DNA from: Holacanthus passer
Taxonomy: Eukaryota; Chordata; Actinopteri; Pomacanthidae
Reading direction: 5' to 3'
Length of the DNA: 64,000 nt
Assembly (NCBI GenBank): GCA_025331565.1
Contig: JAFREQ010000024.1
Span: 2,383,501-2,447,500, forward strand
Shown: one piece after another, positions 61,503-64,000 of the stretch
How positions within the stretch are numbered: the first letter of the stretch is position 1
Layout: each line of letters opens with the position of its first letter
Notes under the pieces: model-generated
Seen by the model: the letters and a program-made list of their open reading frames with translations, nothing else
Databases searched by the model: none
What the model was told of the DNA's origin: nothing
Made by a program: the position numbers and the translations under genes

Positions 61503-64000
61503 GTTAGTTAATACGTCGGGGTCATGAGAGTCGGAGCCTGGGTCAGACTGTCACCTCTCAGCTCTGTTAATCTGGTATTGATCAGTGGTTTCACAGCAGA
61601 CAACACAAGTGTGAGTTGCAGTCGGCAGAATTTTGGGGGTTTGCTCTTTAATGGATCAGAGGACATCAGGAGATTGTTTAGGCTGCGAACCAGCTTGCAC
61701 AATACCAGGCCTCTGAAACTGTAGCTCATCTAAATGGAATCCAGCGGCTCTTAACGTGTGTCTTAACGTGTCAGTTACACCTGAGCTGTTCCTGCCGAGA
61801 CATGCACAAGCGTCTGCTGTGAAAAAGGTCGCTTCTCCCTATGATGTCATCTGTTTGTCCTCACGCTGTTTCCCAGCAGCAGTTTTATTCAAACACACGC
61901 GGCGACCTCAGTGTTTCATCGCAGCAGCTCCCACCCACATGTTTCCATCATACAGACCCAGTTATCTCTCTGCCGTTCATTTCATATTGTTCCCCTCGAC
62001 CCTGCCACAGCTCGGTGGTCGCAGGATAACAGACACCAGACGTGCGATGGGCTCCAATTCCCCACGCTCAGCAACACAAAAATAAACAAGCCCGGCCCCG
62101 GGCTGCCAGAGGAAGGGTGGAGCAGACATGTGAAGGGTGGGGGCCGAGATACTGTATCAGTCTGAAGCAGAGCAGCGGGAAGCTACAGCGCTCACAGATA
62201 CAAAGCCACAATTTTTCATGTTTCCTGAAGCTCATTTGCTGAAGACTAATAGCTGTAGTGGTTTAATTCCTCGATCAACAACGTTAAAAGCAAACAACAG
62301 ACTGCAGATGGAAAATTAGTCATTTGCTTAAAGATGAGCTAAATCAGACATGACATCATGATTTCGTGTCACTGAGCCGCGTCGCCATTAGTGTCGTCCC
62401 AAACAGACAAACATTGTTTTTTACCCCTTCAAATTCTTAGTAATATTTGAAACAATAGATCTACTGATTTCAAACAAAGGTGGTGAAGATTTGGCCGTCG
62501 CCACTCTTTCATCAGGCTGAAAGACTGAGGCCGAAACTGTGTGTTTTCACTTTGAATGCAACCGAACGGGACAGAGCTGCTAACATCAGCCTGAACTCTG
62601 AGTGTCTTTCACACAGTGAGGAAAACCAACACGGTCAATGTGGAAGTGATAAACTCAGCTTTGTTTTATATAACTGATGTAACCTAGTTAATGATAATGA
62701 TAAATGCTGCTGGTTCTTGGGAGCAATGCTCAGTTCTAACTGTAGGAGCTCGTTTGGACGTGTTGTTTGGTCCATTTCTTGTACTTTTGCTCTTGTGTTT
62801 CTTGGTTTTTGGGAAGGTCAAACAAAAGACATCATCCCCTGAAAATCCAATATTTGACAGGCTGCCTCACACAATGCAATGTCCTTAATAAAATTTAATA
62901 AAGAAGTAGGCCGTATTTCTGGACCAGGACCAGGTCTGATGGAGAAGAGCTGTAACTGAGCCACATATGTTACAATAGCTGTCGTCGACCCTGTTCGCCT
63001 GTGAAGCCCATATTTTCACAAAAGTCTCCAACTGTGCTTGATATGCTGAATAAATGATGACTGTAGAAATCAGGTTAAATTGAACCATAAAACGTGCGTG
63101 ATCCTCCGAACACCCTGAAAACGCGACCACACGTCTGTGACAGGCCAAACAGACGGGCAAGCATCCGGAAAGCCCGAGCCGGGGAGCCTGTTTGTCCGGC
63201 TCCATCGGCCTGTCAGAGGCCACGTTTTAACCCTGGAAGGAGTCCAGATGAGGATTAAACCTCAGTTAGCCTCTGTCAGTCTTTTGTGTGGGTTTTCTGG
63301 CAAACAGACTAAAAGGGGATGAGCGGCTTGGCCGAGCGGCTTCGTGAGCTCAGAGGGAGAACGAGTCCAACGAGCCGCTGACTGACTTCATTTTCACATG
63401 TCATTTATATTAACGTGCCTATATTGAGCTTTTCAGTTATCTGCCATCTAGTTTGTGCTGCAAAGCTACCGGTGGTTATTCTCAGGGCCTAACCGGATGG
63501 TGAGGGGGTGTTTATGGTCGGTGACGCCCCCCCCCTCAGCAGGCAGCTGTCTCCTGGCCTCGCTCTCCTCACAAGGCCCTTCCCATGGTTCCCCACACCG
63601 GGTCAGGAGGCTGGTGGAGGGAGGGTGGAGGAGGGGGCTGCTGTCACAGCAGTTGGTGTGTGACACAGTTTGGCAGGTTAACAACAAGGGCAGGAAAATC
63701 ACCAGCAGCTCTGCCCCCTCCTGGTCATAAACTGTAACAGCGAGAGAACAAGAGGACTGATATTTGCCCTGAAGGTGGAAGAGAGTCACTGAAAAAAAGA
63801 CAATCTGAAGAATTTATTTACTGATGTTTTCTTTCAATACACTGACGCTGAATCTCCCAACCAATGAAAATACAGTAATTTTACAGTATATTTGTTTTCG
63901 CTCTCCCTGCTCTCATCAGTGTCTTTTGCAGACAGACAGCTGTTTAAAACCAGCCCACAGACAGACACAGTTGGAGACCAGCTGGTGAACACAGTCAAAC
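61503..64000 (+). other. tmod4 intron 3 (incomplete)
   Basis: The intron starts GTTAGT. No sequence encoding the expected next segment (AILGMYTLMSN-like) was found up to the edge, so exon 4 lies outside. A partial CTCF-like CTGCCATCTAGTTT lies at 63441-63454 and a C-rich run near 63528-63536. Confidence 0.5.

Overview
The window is vertebrate nuclear DNA, almost certainly from a teleost fish and probably a percomorph. It has small GT-AG introns, AT-rich intergenic DNA, several interspersed repeats that I recognise from fish genomes, and three genes whose human counterparts lie in 1q21.3. All three genes are on the + strand. They are the last two coding exons of ensa (alpha-endosulfine, 1013-2567), a complete three-exon mcl1 (anti-apoptotic Bcl-2 family, 7276-8531), and the first three coding exons of tmod4 (muscle tropomodulin, 59795-61502, continuing past the right edge).

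Layout. Positions 1-6100 hold the 3' half of ensa and its probable long 3'UTR. Positions 6100-7275 hold a CTCF-like site and the mcl1 promoter and 5'UTR. Positions 7276 to about 9270 hold mcl1 and its AU-rich 3'UTR. About 50 kb without a recognisable gene follows (9.3-59.7 kb). This stretch contains microsatellites, a decayed LINE reverse-transcriptase fragment (31.5 kb), three copies of one abundant fish repeat (25.7 kb on -, 33.5 kb and 37.6 kb on +), other repeat remnants, and several islands that look like cis-regulatory DNA: a CpG/TCF-LEF-rich island at 41.9-42.3 kb, others at 43.2 and 43.7 kb, a putative promoter with a 5' exon at 52.3-52.6 kb, and an E-box cluster at 55.6 kb. The one unexplained coding candidate is a 225-codon minus-strand ORF at 23537-24214. 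It has a strong Kozak start and a polyadenylation signal with a GU-rich element downstream.

The three genes do not form a pathway. ensa inhibits PP2A-B55 at mitosis, mcl1 blocks mitochondrial apoptosis, and tmod4 caps thin-filament pointed ends in muscle. Their proximity reflects ancient synteny, which appears rearranged because human 1q21.3 carries many genes between MCL1 and TMOD4. I see no CRISPR array, functional tRNA or rRNA gene, or prokaryotic-type system. The best leads for novelty are the minus-strand ORF, the shortened tmod4 N-terminus and the regulatory islands. Gene calls rest on protein motifs read by eye, and regulatory calls rest on motif content only.
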